From assembly GCF_900302465.1 (NCBI RefSeq), contig NZ_OMOR01000001.1:2542001-2606000 (forward strand): DNA of 64,000 nucleotides, read 5' to 3'. The position numbers and the translations under genes are program-made. Under the pieces are notes generated by a model, which saw only the letters and a program-made list of their open reading frames with translations, was not told where the DNA came from and did no database searches. Positions 17,118 to 26,498 of this stretch are shown here, in pieces. This DNA is from Ascidiaceihabitans donghaensis (lineage in GTDB: Bacteria > Pseudomonadota > Alphaproteobacteria > Rhodobacterales > Rhodobacteraceae). The number at the start of each line of letters is the position of its first letter. Position 1 is the stretch's first letter.

Positions 17118-19016
17118 GTGAGTGATCCAAGGCTCAGATTTGCAGACCCGGCCAGCGTGGTGCCCGATGTGGCACCCGCCCCCTTCGGGCGGCATCTGGT
17201 GAATACGGGTGCAATCAGTCAAACTGATCTGGTCAATGCCATGGGACTTCAGGCGCGGATTGATGCGCGGTTGGGTGATATTTTGAAAGCTGACGGACTG
17301 ATCAGTGATGACGTCATCCTTGATACATTGTCCAAACAATATAACGCCCAACGCATTGACCTAAACCAAGACCAGCCACGCCTTGGCATGGCAGATGCCT
17401 TGCCTGCCACCCTATGCCTGAAACACCGTGTTGTGCCATGGCTGTGGATCGGCAACACCCTTCTTGTGGCCACCAACGACCCTGGAAAATTTGACCATTT
17501 CCGCGCTTGTGTTGGCAGTTTACGTACCACAATGTTGCCCGTCATCGCGGACCCGATGCACATTCAAACCCAATTGGGTCGTCTTTATGGATTTGAACTG
17601 GCGCAAAAGGCTGTGGCCCGCGTGCCCAGCATCGAAAGCTGCCGCAATTGGGGCCGCAAAATTCCGAACCGCAACGGTCTTGCCATCGCAGTGTTCGGGG
17701 CGCTTTTGTTAAGTTTGCTGGTGGCACCCAAATTGATGATCGGGTTCGCAGTGGTCTGGGCTGTTTTCACCCTGATCATAACAACAGTGTTGAAAAGTGC
17801 CGCTTTTCTTGCGCAGATCGTGCAATCAGTTGCCCACAGTCCAGAGATATCGACCCTCGATCAAAACCAGTTTCGACTGCCGCGTGTGTCCATCATGGTT
17901 CCACTGTTGCGTGAAAAGGAAATCGCAGGTGCGCTGGTCAAACGCTTGTCGCGGCTGACGTATCCCAAATCCTTGCTTAACGTCGTTTTGGTGCTAGAGG
18001 CCAAAGACACCATCACACGCCACACCCTTGCAAATACCGAATTGCCCCCTTGGATCAGCGTGATCGAAGTCCCAGAAGCTGCGGGCCCAACCACCAAACC
18101 CCGCGCGTTGAATTACGCGCTGGATTTTTGTCATGGCAGTATCATCGGGGTGTGGGACGCCGAAGACGCCCCTGAGCCGGATCAGATCGAAAAAGTCGTT
18201 ATGCGTTTCTACCAAGCCCCTGAAAGCACCGCATGTTTGCAGGGTGTTCTGGACTATTACAACCCGCGTACAAACTGGATTTCACGATGCTTCACCATCG
18301 AGTACGCAACATGGTGGCGGCTGGTGATGCCTGGCATGGCACGTCTTGGGCTTGTGATCCCTTTGGGTGGGACAACTCTTTTCTTCAAACGCGATATTTT
18401 GGAGAAACTGGGGGGGTGGGATGCACATAACGTCACCGAAGATGCGGATTTGGGGGTCCGGTTGGCGCGGCACGGATATGTCACCGAACTGTTGCCCACC
18501 GTCACCCATGAAGAGGCAAACTGCCGCGCGTGGCCGTGGGTCAGGCAAAGGTCGCGGTGGTTGAAAGGGTTTTTAATCACCTATTGCGTGCACATGCGGG
18601 CACCGGGACAGCTGATGAAAGACCTCGGGTTTGTGCGGTTTATGGGGCTTCAAGCGATTTTTCTGGCCTCGTTTTCGCAATTCGCCTTGGCCCCGCTTTT
18701 GTGGTCCTTCTGGCTTGTGCCTTTGGGCCTGCCCCATCCCGCGCAAGGGATGTTCGGGGCGGACCTTTTGGTGGCGATGATGTTCTTGTTTATTGGCGCT
18801 GAATTGCTGTCTCTGGCCATGGGGTTGGTGGCTGTGTCGGGGCGTCCTCACCGCCATTTGATGGCTTGGGTTCCAACCATGCCAGTCTATTTTACCCTTG
18901 GCGCTTTAGCCAGCTACAAGGCCCTCTACGAGATGATCACAGACCCGTTCTATTGGGACAAAACCGAACACGGTGTGGCACACCGCACCGATACGCCATC
19001 TGCCGACGCAGGCTGA
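17118..19016 (+). CDS. Processive glycosyltransferase (GT2) with N-terminal MshEN-type domain
   Basis: About 630 residues. Residues ~20-140 resemble the MshEN/type II secretion E N-terminal domain (FGRHLVNTGAISQTDLVNAM, ARLGDILKADGLISDDVILDTLSKQY). Two hydrophobic segments follow (AIAVFGALLLSLLVAPKLMIGFAVVWAVF). The GT2 catalytic core has VSIMVPLLREKEIAGALVKRL, the DxD-like WDAEDAPEPDQIE, TEDADLGVRLARHG and QRSRWLKG, the last being the QxxRW signature of processive synthases such as BcsA and HasA. More helices follow. It probably makes or exports a beta-linked polysaccharide; MshEN domains in synthases often bind c-di-GMP. GTG 17118 is preferred (AAAGG nine bases upstream); TTG 17085 is the alternative but sits two bases from AGGAG. 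Confidence 0.88.
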   Translation: MSDPRLRFADPASVVPDVAPAPFGRHLVNTGAISQTDLVNAMGLQARIDARLGDILKADGLISDDVILDTLSKQYNAQRIDLNQDQPRLGMADALPATLCLKHRVVPWLWIGNTLLVATNDPGKFDHFRACVGSLRTTMLPVIADPMHIQTQLGRLYGFELAQKAVARVPSIESCRNWGRKIPNRNGLAIAVFGALLLSLLVAPKLMIGFAVVWAVFTLIITTVLKSAAFLAQIVQSVAHSPEISTLDQNQFRLPRVSIMVPLLREKEIAGALVKRLSRLTYPKSLLNVVLVLEAKDTITRHTLANTELPPWISVIEVPEAAGPTTKPRALNYALDFCHGSIIGVWDAEDAPEPDQIEKVVMRFYQAPESTACLQGVLDYYNPRTNWISRCFTIEYATWWRLVMPGMARLGLVIPLGGTTLFFKRDILEKLGGWDAHNVTEDADLGVRLARHGYVTELLPTVTHEEANCRAWPWVRQRSRWLKGFLITYCVHMRAPGQLMKDLGFVRFMGLQAIFLASFSQFALAPLLWSFWLVPLGLPHPAQGMFGADLLVAMMFLFIGAELLSLAMGLVAVSGRPHRHLMAWVPTMPVYFTLGALASYKALYEMITDPFYWDKTEHGVAHRTDTPSADAG

Positions 19017-19042
19017 CCGCCAAGCCTTTAAGCTTTTAGCGC

Positions 19043-19687
19043 CTAGGCTTCTTCTTCGCGTCGCGCCGCATCCTGTTTTAAGCGGGTCATGAAAGCCACA
19101 GAAATATGTTCACGCAGCGCCGCACCTGCGGCCGCTTCGTCTTTGGCTTCAATCGCAGTGACAATGGCATCGTGTTCACGCTGTGCGATCGCCCCGCGCC
19201 CCTGAGCCGCCAGCGACGTGGTCGCCATCAGCGCCATCGTCCGATGCACCAAATCCAGCTGCTGCACCAGATAGCGGTTGTGTGACGCAAGGTGGATTTG
19301 TTTGTGAAAACGGCGATTTGCACGGGCCAGAGCAGCCGCGTCGTCCACAAGTGCATTATCTTGTTCGACCATGTGACGCAAAATACTGACTTCTTCCTCA
19401 TTTGCGTGCCGCGCAGCCAAGGACGCCGCCAACCCTTCCAGTTCACGACGCACCACATAAAGCTCTGCCATTTGATTGTGATCCAGGGACGCCACAATCA
19501 GGCTCCGTCCGTCCCGCGCCAAAAGCGATTGGGTTTCCAGACGCTGCAAAGCTTCTCGGATGGGTGTGCGCGACACACCAAAGCGTTCCGCCAGTTCACT
19601 TTCCACCAAGCGGTCACCGGGCTTGTAGACCCCCACATCAATCGCTTCGAGGATCATGGAATAGGCGTCAGTGGGGTTCGATTTCAT
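19043..19687 (-). CDS. GntR family transcriptional regulator, FCD subgroup
   Basis: 214 residues. The N-terminal winged helix-turn-helix carries GDRLVESELAERFGVSRTPIREALQRLETQSLL, the classic GntR signature. The C-terminal all-helical FCD ligand domain has LYVVRRELEGLAASLAARH, ANRRFHKQIHLASHNRYL and REHDAIVTAIEAKDEAAAGAALREHI, including the Asp/His residues expected to bind a metal and a carboxylate effector. It is divergent from the HAD nucleotidase gene with an 81-bp spacer containing the palindrome TTGCATGCAA, so self-control and control of that gene are plausible. The effector is unknown. Confidence 0.93.
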   Translation of the reverse strand: MKSNPTDAYSMILEAIDVGVYKPGDRLVESELAERFGVSRTPIREALQRLETQSLLARDGRSLIVASLDHNQMAELYVVRRELEGLAASLAARHANEEEVSILRHMVEQDNALVDDAAALARANRRFHKQIHLASHNRYLVQQLDLVHRTMALMATTSLAAQGRGAIAQREHDAIVTAIEAKDEAAAGAALREHISVAFMTRLKQDAARREEEA

Positions 19688-19754
19688 TGCAAGGATCCGA
19701 TCACAAAAGTTCCATCACCTTAACGCACGTCAAGCGATGCGCAAGGCTTTGATC

Positions 19755-19764
19755 TTGCATGCAA
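19755..19764. promoter_or_regulatory. Candidate GntR operator (palindrome TTGCATGCAA)
   Basis: A 10-bp perfect palindrome in the divergent spacer between the GntR gene and the HAD gene, five bases before ATG 19769. FCD-type regulators often bind short palindromes of this TTG...CAA form. Assignment is by position only. Confidence 0.35.
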
Positions 19765-19768
19765 TACC

Positions 19769-20437
19769 ATGCCTGCTATGCAAGGCCCCATGTTGCAAAG
19801 CGCCTTTTCCCATGTCCGTGCTTGGGTCTTCGACCTTGATAACACGCTTTATCCACCGACCGATCGTTTGTTCGATCAGATCGAAGTCAAAATGCGCGAT
19901 TTTGTGATGGATGCGGTGGGTGTTGATGCCGTTGAGGCCGACAGGCTGCGGAAACATTATTGGCAGACCTATGGCACGTCATTGGCAGGTTTAATGCATG
20001 AACACGGTGTGCCGCCTTGGCCCTTTTTGCACGACGTGCATCAAATCGACTTAAGCCACATGACCAAAGACATGGCGTTGGCTGCAATGATAAAAGACCT
20101 GCCCGGACGCAAAATCGTCTACACAAACGGAACAGAGCCTTACGCGCAAAACGTGTTAAAAGCCCGTGGTTTAGGCGGCTTGTTTGATGCGGTTTATGGC
20201 GTTGAACATGCAAATTACGTGCCCAAACCCCGTGCCGAAGCCTTTCAACAGGTCTTTGCAACAGACGGCATAGACACACAAAACGCCGCGATGTTCGAAG
20301 ACGAATTGCGCAATCTGGAAGTGCCCCATGCCATGGGAATGCGAACGATCCATGTCGCCGAAACCCGTCAAGATGCACCTTACCTGCATCATCACACCCA
20401 TGATCTAACGGCGTTTTTGCAAGAGTTGACGGGGTAG
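19769..20437 (+). CDS. HAD-type pyrimidine 5'-nucleotidase
   Basis: A 222-residue haloacid dehalogenase-fold hydrolase, probably dephosphorylating pyrimidine nucleotides. Motif I is VFDLDNTLYPP with the nucleophile Asp and acid/base Asp; motif II is IVYTNGTEPYA; motif III Lys is in VPKPRAEAFQQV; motif IV is AAMFEDELRNLEVPHAMGM. The LYPP sequence after motif I is characteristic of the pyrimidine 5'-nucleotidase (SDT1-like) subfamily. Three ATGs compete (19769, 19778, 19790). The third has AAGG four bases upstream and would give MLQSAFSHVRAWVFDLDN; homologues usually start close to it. Confidence 0.9.
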   Translation: MPAMQGPMLQSAFSHVRAWVFDLDNTLYPPTDRLFDQIEVKMRDFVMDAVGVDAVEADRLRKHYWQTYGTSLAGLMHEHGVPPWPFLHDVHQIDLSHMTKDMALAAMIKDLPGRKIVYTNGTEPYAQNVLKARGLGGLFDAVYGVEHANYVPKPRAEAFQQVFATDGIDTQNAAMFEDELRNLEVPHAMGMRTIHVAETRQDAPYLHHHTHDLTAFLQELTG

Positions 20438-20522
20438 GACAGGATGCCGCTTGGTCAAAAGGCCATACGCGCCCTAACTATAGCTTAATCGCTTCATGAA
20501 TACGACAAACATAGGTGCGCAC

Positions 20523-21725
20523 ATGACCAACCAAACCTGCGATATCGTGATATCCGGTGGCGGCATTGCCGGGCTAACGGCCGCGGCAGCCTTCGGTGCT
20601 GCGGGATTTCATGTGATTTGCGTAGATCCAACGCCCCCGGTCACGCAACGTGACGCGGTCGGGGCGGATATGCGCACAACAGCGATGTTGCAACCTGCTC
20701 GCCGTGTTTTGCAAGACGCAGGTATTTGGGACCACATTGCGCCCTACTCTGCGGCGCTGCAAATCATGCGCATTGTCGACGCCGGCGGTCCAACGCCAAC
20801 CGCGCGCATCACGAAAGAATTTAACGCCGCTGATATTTCTGATGCGCCCTTTGGGTGGAATTTTCCCAACTATATACTGCGCCGCGAAATCTTGAACCGG
20901 CTGGACCACCTCGACACGGTGGATTTCCGCCCCGGTACCGCCACAACCACCCTGTTCACCCGCACAAAAACAGCCCGGGTCGGGTTATCGGACGGCAGCA
21001 AAATCAACACAAAAATGGTGATCGCAGCCGACGGGCGCGCATCACCCATGCGGCAAGCGGCAGGCATTGACGTGACCACAAAACGCTATGGTCAAAAGGC
21101 GCTTGCCTTCGCGGTCACCCACACTGTGCCACATGAAAATGTGTCTACGGAAATTCACCGCACAGGCGGCCCTTTCACCTCGGTGCCACTGCCCGATTAC
21201 GAAGGGAAACCTTGTTCTGCGGTGGTATGGATGGACGACGGCCCCAAATCACAAGCCCGCTACAATATGGATGTCGCCGCTTTCGAGGCCGAAATGACGA
21301 CACGCAGCTGCGGCTTGTTTGGCCCTTTGACACTGGCATCAAACCGCACCATTTGGCCCATCATCAGCCAGACCGCGACCGAAATGCGGGGGCAACGGGT
21401 GGCGCTGATCGCAGAGGCGGCCCATGTTATGCCCCCTATCGGCGCCCAAGGTCTTAACATGAGCTTGCAGGACACCGCGACGCTTCTGGAATTGGCAAAA
21501 GCGAACCCCGATGGCCTTGGGGGTGCGGACATGCTGGATGCGTACCAAAAAGCGCGCCTGTCCGACGTGCGCCTGCGTGTGACTGGCATTGATCTGCTGA
21601 ACAGAGCCAGCCAAGTTGCACACCCTGCCCTACGTGACGCGCGGGCCATGGGATTGAACGCCATCTACGGGTTGGGGCCCGTGCGCAAAACGCTGATGCA
21701 AATGGGATTGGGGACGGGAAAATAG
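20523..21725 (+). CDS. UbiH/UbiF/COQ6-family FAD-dependent hydroxylase
   Basis: 400 residues. The FAD-binding fingerprint is CDIVISGGGIAGLTAAAAFGAAGFHVICVD. The mid-motif carries MVIAADGRASPMRQAAGI (the DG motif), and the third motif is VALIAEAAHVMPPIGAQGLNMSLQDTATL, equivalent to GDAAH...P..GQGxN. Two substitutions are notable: E for the usual G in G-D-A-A-H (IAEAAH) and A for G in GAQGLN. The family hydroxylates the ubiquinone ring at the membrane; the exact position (C5, C6 or C1) is not assignable. The start MTNQTCDIV follows AGGTG at about -9. A hairpin overlaps the stop. Confidence 0.9.
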   Translation: MTNQTCDIVISGGGIAGLTAAAAFGAAGFHVICVDPTPPVTQRDAVGADMRTTAMLQPARRVLQDAGIWDHIAPYSAALQIMRIVDAGGPTPTARITKEFNAADISDAPFGWNFPNYILRREILNRLDHLDTVDFRPGTATTTLFTRTKTARVGLSDGSKINTKMVIAADGRASPMRQAAGIDVTTKRYGQKALAFAVTHTVPHENVSTEIHRTGGPFTSVPLPDYEGKPCSAVVWMDDGPKSQARYNMDVAAFEAEMTTRSCGLFGPLTLASNRTIWPIISQTATEMRGQRVALIAEAAHVMPPIGAQGLNMSLQDTATLLELAKANPDGLGGADMLDAYQKARLSDVRLRVTGIDLLNRASQVAHPALRDARAMGLNAIYGLGPVRKTLMQMGLGTGK

Positions 21726-21758
21726 CTGCAAACTCTGTGCAGCCCTTTCCCGTGCTTT
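21714..21758 (+). terminator. Compound hairpin at the end of the UbiH-family gene
   Basis: Outer arms ACGGGAAA 21714-21721 / TTTCCCGT 21746-21753 and inner arms GCTGCA 21725-21730 / TGCAGC 21738-21743. The TAG stop (21723-21725) is inside. Only GCTTT follows, so termination may be weak; it sits between convergent genes. Confidence 0.5.
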
Positions 21759-21783
21759 AAGTGTGCCGAAAAACGGGAACCGT

Positions 21784-22908
21784 TTACAGCACCTGATCCA
21801 CAACACGTCCCAAACGGTCCACCGTTGCTTCAACGTCATACAACTTATCCAACCCGAACAATCCGATACGGAAAGTTTTGAAGTCTTCGGGTTCATCACA
21901 TTGCAACGGTACACCGGCTGCAATCTGCATGCCTTTTGCCGCAAAGCGTTTGCCGTTCTGAATGTCTGCATCCGACGTGTAGCTCACCACGACGCCCGGC
22001 GCACCAAATCCTTGCGCTGCCACAGACACCACGCCTTTGGCCGCCAGCATGTCGCGGACAGCGGTGCCAAGCGCCCATTGCGCGTCTTTCAAACGCCCAA
22101 ACCCGTAGCTTTTGGTTTCCAGCATTGTATCGCGGAAGTCGCGCAAAGCATCCGTTGGCAAAGTTGCGTGATAGGCATGGCCGCCCCCGACATACGCTTG
22201 CATGATCGCGTACCATTTGCCCAAATCTATCGCAAAGCTGTCGGACTGCCTTTCGGCCATCCGCGCAATGGCACGATCCGACAACATCACCAAACCGGCA
22301 CAGGGTGAGGCGCTCCAACCTTTTTGTGGCGCCGAAATCAACACATCGACACCGGTGGCCTTCATATCGACCCATGCGCAGCCCGAGGCGATGCAATCCA
22401 GAACCATCAAGGCACCGACATCATGTGCAGCAGCCGCCATGGCGGCTATATAATCATCGGGCAAAATCACACCCGCGGATGTTTCCACGTGCGGCGCAAA
22501 CACAACATCGGGTTTTTGAGTGCGGATTGCCTCAACGACCTCTGCGATCGGGGCCGGTGCGAAGGGTGACACAGTTGCGTTGCCTGTCTGGCTGGCTTTT
22601 AAAACCGTGGTAGAGGCCGCCAAGCCCCCCATGTCGAAAATCTGGCTCCAACGGTAACTGAACCAACCATTGCGCACGACCAATACATCGGCATCCTTGC
22701 CGAACTGGCGTGCGACAGCCTCCATGCCGAACGTCCCGCCACCCGGCACCACAACCACTGCATCGGCGGCGTACACCTCTTTCAGCATGCTTGAGATATC
22801 GTTCATAACTTGCTGAAACGCCACGCTCATGTGATTCAGGCTGCGGTCGGTGAACACCACGCTAAACTCTTCAAGTCCGTTTGGATCTACCGTTTCAAGC
22901 AACGCCAT
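21784..22908 (-). CDS. Class V aminotransferase, alanine-glyoxylate aminotransferase type
   Basis: 374-residue PLP enzyme of fold type I. Key segments: VVVVPGGGTFGMEAVARQF near the N-terminus, FAPHVETSAGVILPDDYI, VLDCIASGCAWVDMKATGVDVLISAPQKGWSASPCAGLVML with the PLP Lys in APQKGWS, and the C-terminal FRIGLFGLDKLYDV that corresponds to the FRIGxxG substrate-binding Arg. The family moves amino groups from alanine, serine or aspartate to glyoxylate or pyruvate; the donor cannot be set here. The start MALLETVDP has GGGAGAAC upstream. Two Lrp-type regulators lie directly upstream on the same strand and may control it. Confidence 0.9.
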   Translation of the reverse strand: MALLETVDPNGLEEFSVVFTDRSLNHMSVAFQQVMNDISSMLKEVYAADAVVVVPGGGTFGMEAVARQFGKDADVLVVRNGWFSYRWSQIFDMGGLAASTTVLKASQTGNATVSPFAPAPIAEVVEAIRTQKPDVVFAPHVETSAGVILPDDYIAAMAAAAHDVGALMVLDCIASGCAWVDMKATGVDVLISAPQKGWSASPCAGLVMLSDRAIARMAERQSDSFAIDLGKWYAIMQAYVGGGHAYHATLPTDALRDFRDTMLETKSYGFGRLKDAQWALGTAVRDMLAAKGVVSVAAQGFGAPGVVVSYTSDADIQNGKRFAAKGMQIAAGVPLQCDEPEDFKTFRIGLFGLDKLYDVEATVDRLGRVVDQVL

Positions 22909-23065
22909 TTGTCTGTTCTCCCTACATTTAAGGAAGGAATATGACGGTGAGCCCGCAAAAGGCAAAGTATACTTGGGTGCACAAAGAGACTTGTTTCAGG
23001 GCCGGCGATCCGATGTGCGGCAAAGCGTTCCGATGGGGCAAATTGCGCACCCTATCGTGGTTGGA

Positions 23066-23521
23066 TCAAAGAGGCCCCGGCAGCCGTTCTTCGCTCAGCA
23101 ACACATTGGCTTCGACTTCACCTGCGCCGGGCAATGTCATGATACGGCGGCGTAACACGCGTTCGAAGTCGGGCAAGTCTCGCGCAACGACGCGCAGACG
23201 GTAATCATATAGCCCCAAAACATGTTCGACGCGTTGCACTTCGGGGATCGCGCTGACCGCGCGTTCAAAATCCTCAAGGCTAACGCGCCCCTTTGTGGCC
23301 AGCTTCACCCCCAAAAAAACCGTGACACCGAACCCGACGGCTTCCGCGTCCAGATGCAAACGGCGTTTTTTCACCACCCCGGCAGATTGCAAACGCTTGA
23401 CACGACGCCATGTGGCGGGCTGTGACAGACCTACGATACGGCCCAATGCGCCAGCGCTTTGCGTGGCATCAACCTGTAATGCCCGCAAAAGTGCGAAATC
23501 TATGTCATCATATTCAGTCAT
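23066..23521 (-). CDS. Lrp/AsnC family transcriptional regulator (first)
   Basis: 151 residues. The N-terminal AsnC-type helix-turn-helix is DFALLRALQVDATQSAGALGRIVGLSQPATWRRVKRLQSAGVV. The C-terminal RAM effector-binding domain has VTVFLGVKL...AVSAIPEVQRVEHVLGLYDYRLRVVARD and LPGAGEVEANVLLSE. It begins nine bases after the second Lrp gene ends, so the two form an operon. These regulators usually sense amino acids; ilvC on the other side of the divergent promoter and the aminotransferase downstream are plausible targets. Confidence 0.92.
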   Translation of the reverse strand: MTEYDDIDFALLRALQVDATQSAGALGRIVGLSQPATWRRVKRLQSAGVVKKRRLHLDAEAVGFGVTVFLGVKLATKGRVSLEDFERAVSAIPEVQRVEHVLGLYDYRLRVVARDLPDFERVLRRRIMTLPGAGEVEANVLLSEERLPGPL

Positions 23522-23530
23522 ATGCGCCCC

Positions 23531-23986
23531 TTATAGTGGAAGGCTTTCATTGGATTTGATCAAAGCCACCTGCATCAAGGCTTCGATGTCGGTGATCCCG
23601 GGCAAGGTCAAAATTCGATCGCGATAGATATGCTGGTAGTGGCCCATATCGCGGGCGATCACAGACAAACGCACATCCACACGCCCCAAGAATGTCTGCA
23701 TTTCTATGACTTCAGGCACCAAACGCGCCGCATCAAAAAAGTCCTCAAATGCACGCCCGACCGTCTTATCCAATGTGACACGCAACGACACTTCGACAGA
23801 ATAGCCCAACGCCGTCCAGTCAATTTCGGCCTGAACCCCTTTGACGATACCTGCGTCTTGCAACCGCCCCTGACGACGCGCCAGTTTGGCCATGCTTACC
23901 CCACACTTCTGTGCAAGTTCGGACGGCGAAAGGGACGGGTCAGCCTGCCATTGTCGCAAAATGCGCCGATCCAGATCATCAAGCAT
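23531..23986 (-). CDS. Lrp/AsnC family transcriptional regulator (second)
   Basis: 151 residues from ATG 23986. MLDDLDRRILRQWQADPSLSPSELAQKCGVSMAKLARRQGRLQDAGIV is the helix-turn-helix half. The RAM domain shows YSVEVSLRVTLDK, FFDAARLVPEVIEMQTFLGRVDVRLSVIARD and LPGITDIEALMQVALIKS. It is a clear paralogue of the gene that follows. It is divergent from ilvC with a 131-bp AT-rich spacer likely holding both promoters and Lrp sites. The Shine-Dalgarno is weak; an in-frame upstream extension (to 24064) lacks homology. Confidence 0.92.
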   Translation of the reverse strand: MLDDLDRRILRQWQADPSLSPSELAQKCGVSMAKLARRQGRLQDAGIVKGVQAEIDWTALGYSVEVSLRVTLDKTVGRAFEDFFDAARLVPEVIEMQTFLGRVDVRLSVIARDMGHYQHIYRDRILTLPGITDIEALMQVALIKSNESLPL

Positions 23987-24039
23987 GAAAATTTCGCAAT
24001 CTATAGTTTCGGCGAATTGTTTTTCACGTTTGTAGTTAA

Positions 24040-25140
<1,101 letters not shown>

Positions 25141-25164
25141 GACAAGGTCGATTTGACCCAGAGG

Positions 25165-25197
25165 GGCCCGGTCGGAAACGTCCGGGCCTTTCGTTTT
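25165..25197 (+). terminator. ilvC terminator
   Basis: GGCCCGG 25165-25171 / CCGGGCC 25182-25188 with an inner CG/CG and a GAAA loop, followed by TTTCGTTTT. Confidence 0.88.
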
Positions 25198-25228
25198 AGC
25201 ACTTATGTTGCTTTTGGCCTCGTCGCCG

Positions 25229-25399
25229 TCAAACGTCGGCAGGGCTGCCTGAGCTGGATTTGTCAGCGGCGAGCGTCGATTTCTTACTGTTGGGATCGTC
25301 CATGCGGCGCTCAAGTTTGGCTTTGCTGGCAAGGGCGAAGACAATCAAAGCCAGCATAGTAACCAGCGCTAAAATAACGATAATATAAGAAGCATCCAT
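25229..25399 (-). CDS. Small single-helix membrane protein, 56 aa
   Basis: No family recognised. MDASYIIVILALVTMLALIVFALASKAKLERRMDD starts with one strong membrane helix and ends in a polar Ser/Lys/Asp tail of about 25 residues (N-out or N-in not decided). ATG 25399 has AAAGGA eight bases upstream. The longer frame to 25441 would add a hydrophilic segment that breaks this pattern. It lies alone between the ilvC terminator and a divergent permease gene. Confidence 0.65.
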   Translation of the reverse strand: MDASYIIVILALVTMLALIVFALASKAKLERRMDDPNSKKSTLAADKSSSGSPADV

Positions 25400-25525
25400 A
25401 GTATTAGTCCTTTGCATCTGCGATTGTAAGGCGAACTGCACAGCGCTTTGGTGCGCTGCAGGAATTACGGATCAACCCACAGTCCCCTAACGCGGTTCCC
25501 AGACCGCGACAAAAAGGCCCGAACC

Positions 25526-26440
25526 ATGCAAACACCAGACATCACAGGCCGCAGTTGGCTGTTCGTCGCGATTTTGGGTTTGACTTGGGGGGGTACGTTT
25601 CTTGTGACCGAAGTGGCACTTAAGGGCATTACCCCTTTCTGGTTGGCCGCAGGTCGCATCGGCTTTGGTGCAGTACTGATGACCGCAATCTGGACGTTTA
25701 CCGGGGCAAAACTATTCTCCGCCCCCCCCACAACCGGCACCCTGACCACGCTGGGCGTGATTGGCGCCCTCAGCTCGGCTGTGCCCTTCATGCTGTTGGC
25801 TTGGGGGCAACAATACGTCACGGGCGGTTTTGCCGGTGTGTCCATGGCTGCTGTTGCGCTGATGGTACTGCCTTTGGCGCATTTTCTGGTGCCAGGTGAA
25901 CGCCTGACGAGGCGCAAATCGCTTGGGTTTCTGATCGGCTTTGCTGGCGTCGTCATTCTGATCGGCGCACAAGCCTTTGAAAGCACAGGGGCGTCGCTGG
26001 AAACACCGGGGCGCATTGCCTGTCTGTCGGCGGCGATGTGCTACGGGTTCAGTTCCATCCTGATGCGCCGGTTGCCCGCCGTGGACACCATTGGGCTGGC
26101 CACAGTTCTGCTGCTGATTGCCGCCTGCATCACGATCCCTGTGGCGCTGATGGTGGAAGGGCCACCACCCCTGCCCGAAACCGACACGCTGCTGGTCATC
26201 GCCTTCCTCGGCCTGATCCCCACCGCCGCCGCCAACTTCCTGCGCACCTATGTCGTGCGCACAGCGGGGCCGGTGTTCATGTCACTCACCAACTATCAAG
26301 TGCCTTTGTGGTCCGTCCTGCTGGGCGCATGGCTGCTGAACGAGCCGCTGCCCGCGTCGCTGCTGTGGGCAATGGTGTTGATCTTGGCGGGGGTTGGGTT
26401 GAGCCAGTATGGGGCGTTTAGGAGATTGTTTGAGCGGTGA
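25526..26440 (+). CDS. DMT-superfamily EamA permease
   Basis: 304 residues with ten predicted helices in two EamA repeats. The first repeat opens SWLFVAILGLTWGGTFLVTEVALKGI, with the conserved W-G-x-x-F. The second begins around GRIACLSAAMCYGFSSILMRRL, and the protein ends with YQVPLWSVLLGAWLLNEPLPASLLWAMVLILAGVGLSQYG. Members export metabolites or amino acids; the substrate cannot be inferred. MQTPDITGRSW follows AAAAAGG. The last ~40 bases and the following spacer mark a drop in G+C toward the PIN-like gene. Confidence 0.92.
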   Translation: MQTPDITGRSWLFVAILGLTWGGTFLVTEVALKGITPFWLAAGRIGFGAVLMTAIWTFTGAKLFSAPPTTGTLTTLGVIGALSSAVPFMLLAWGQQYVTGGFAGVSMAAVALMVLPLAHFLVPGERLTRRKSLGFLIGFAGVVILIGAQAFESTGASLETPGRIACLSAAMCYGFSSILMRRLPAVDTIGLATVLLLIAACITIPVALMVEGPPPLPETDTLLVIAFLGLIPTAAANFLRTYVVRTAGPVFMSLTNYQVPLWSVLLGAWLLNEPLPASLLWAMVLILAGVGLSQYGAFRRLFER

Positions 26441-26498
26441 TTGGGTTGGTTCAGCGTTTCGAATGTCCGATGTGCGGGCATTCAGACCTTGGTTGTCT

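Noticed and set aside
22941-23204. 87-codon plus-strand frame with GGAAGGA upstream, in the gap before the Lrp gene
   Set aside because: Its second half overlaps the Lrp coding region antisense and the product ends in Arg-rich shadow sequence; only the ribosome-binding site favours it.
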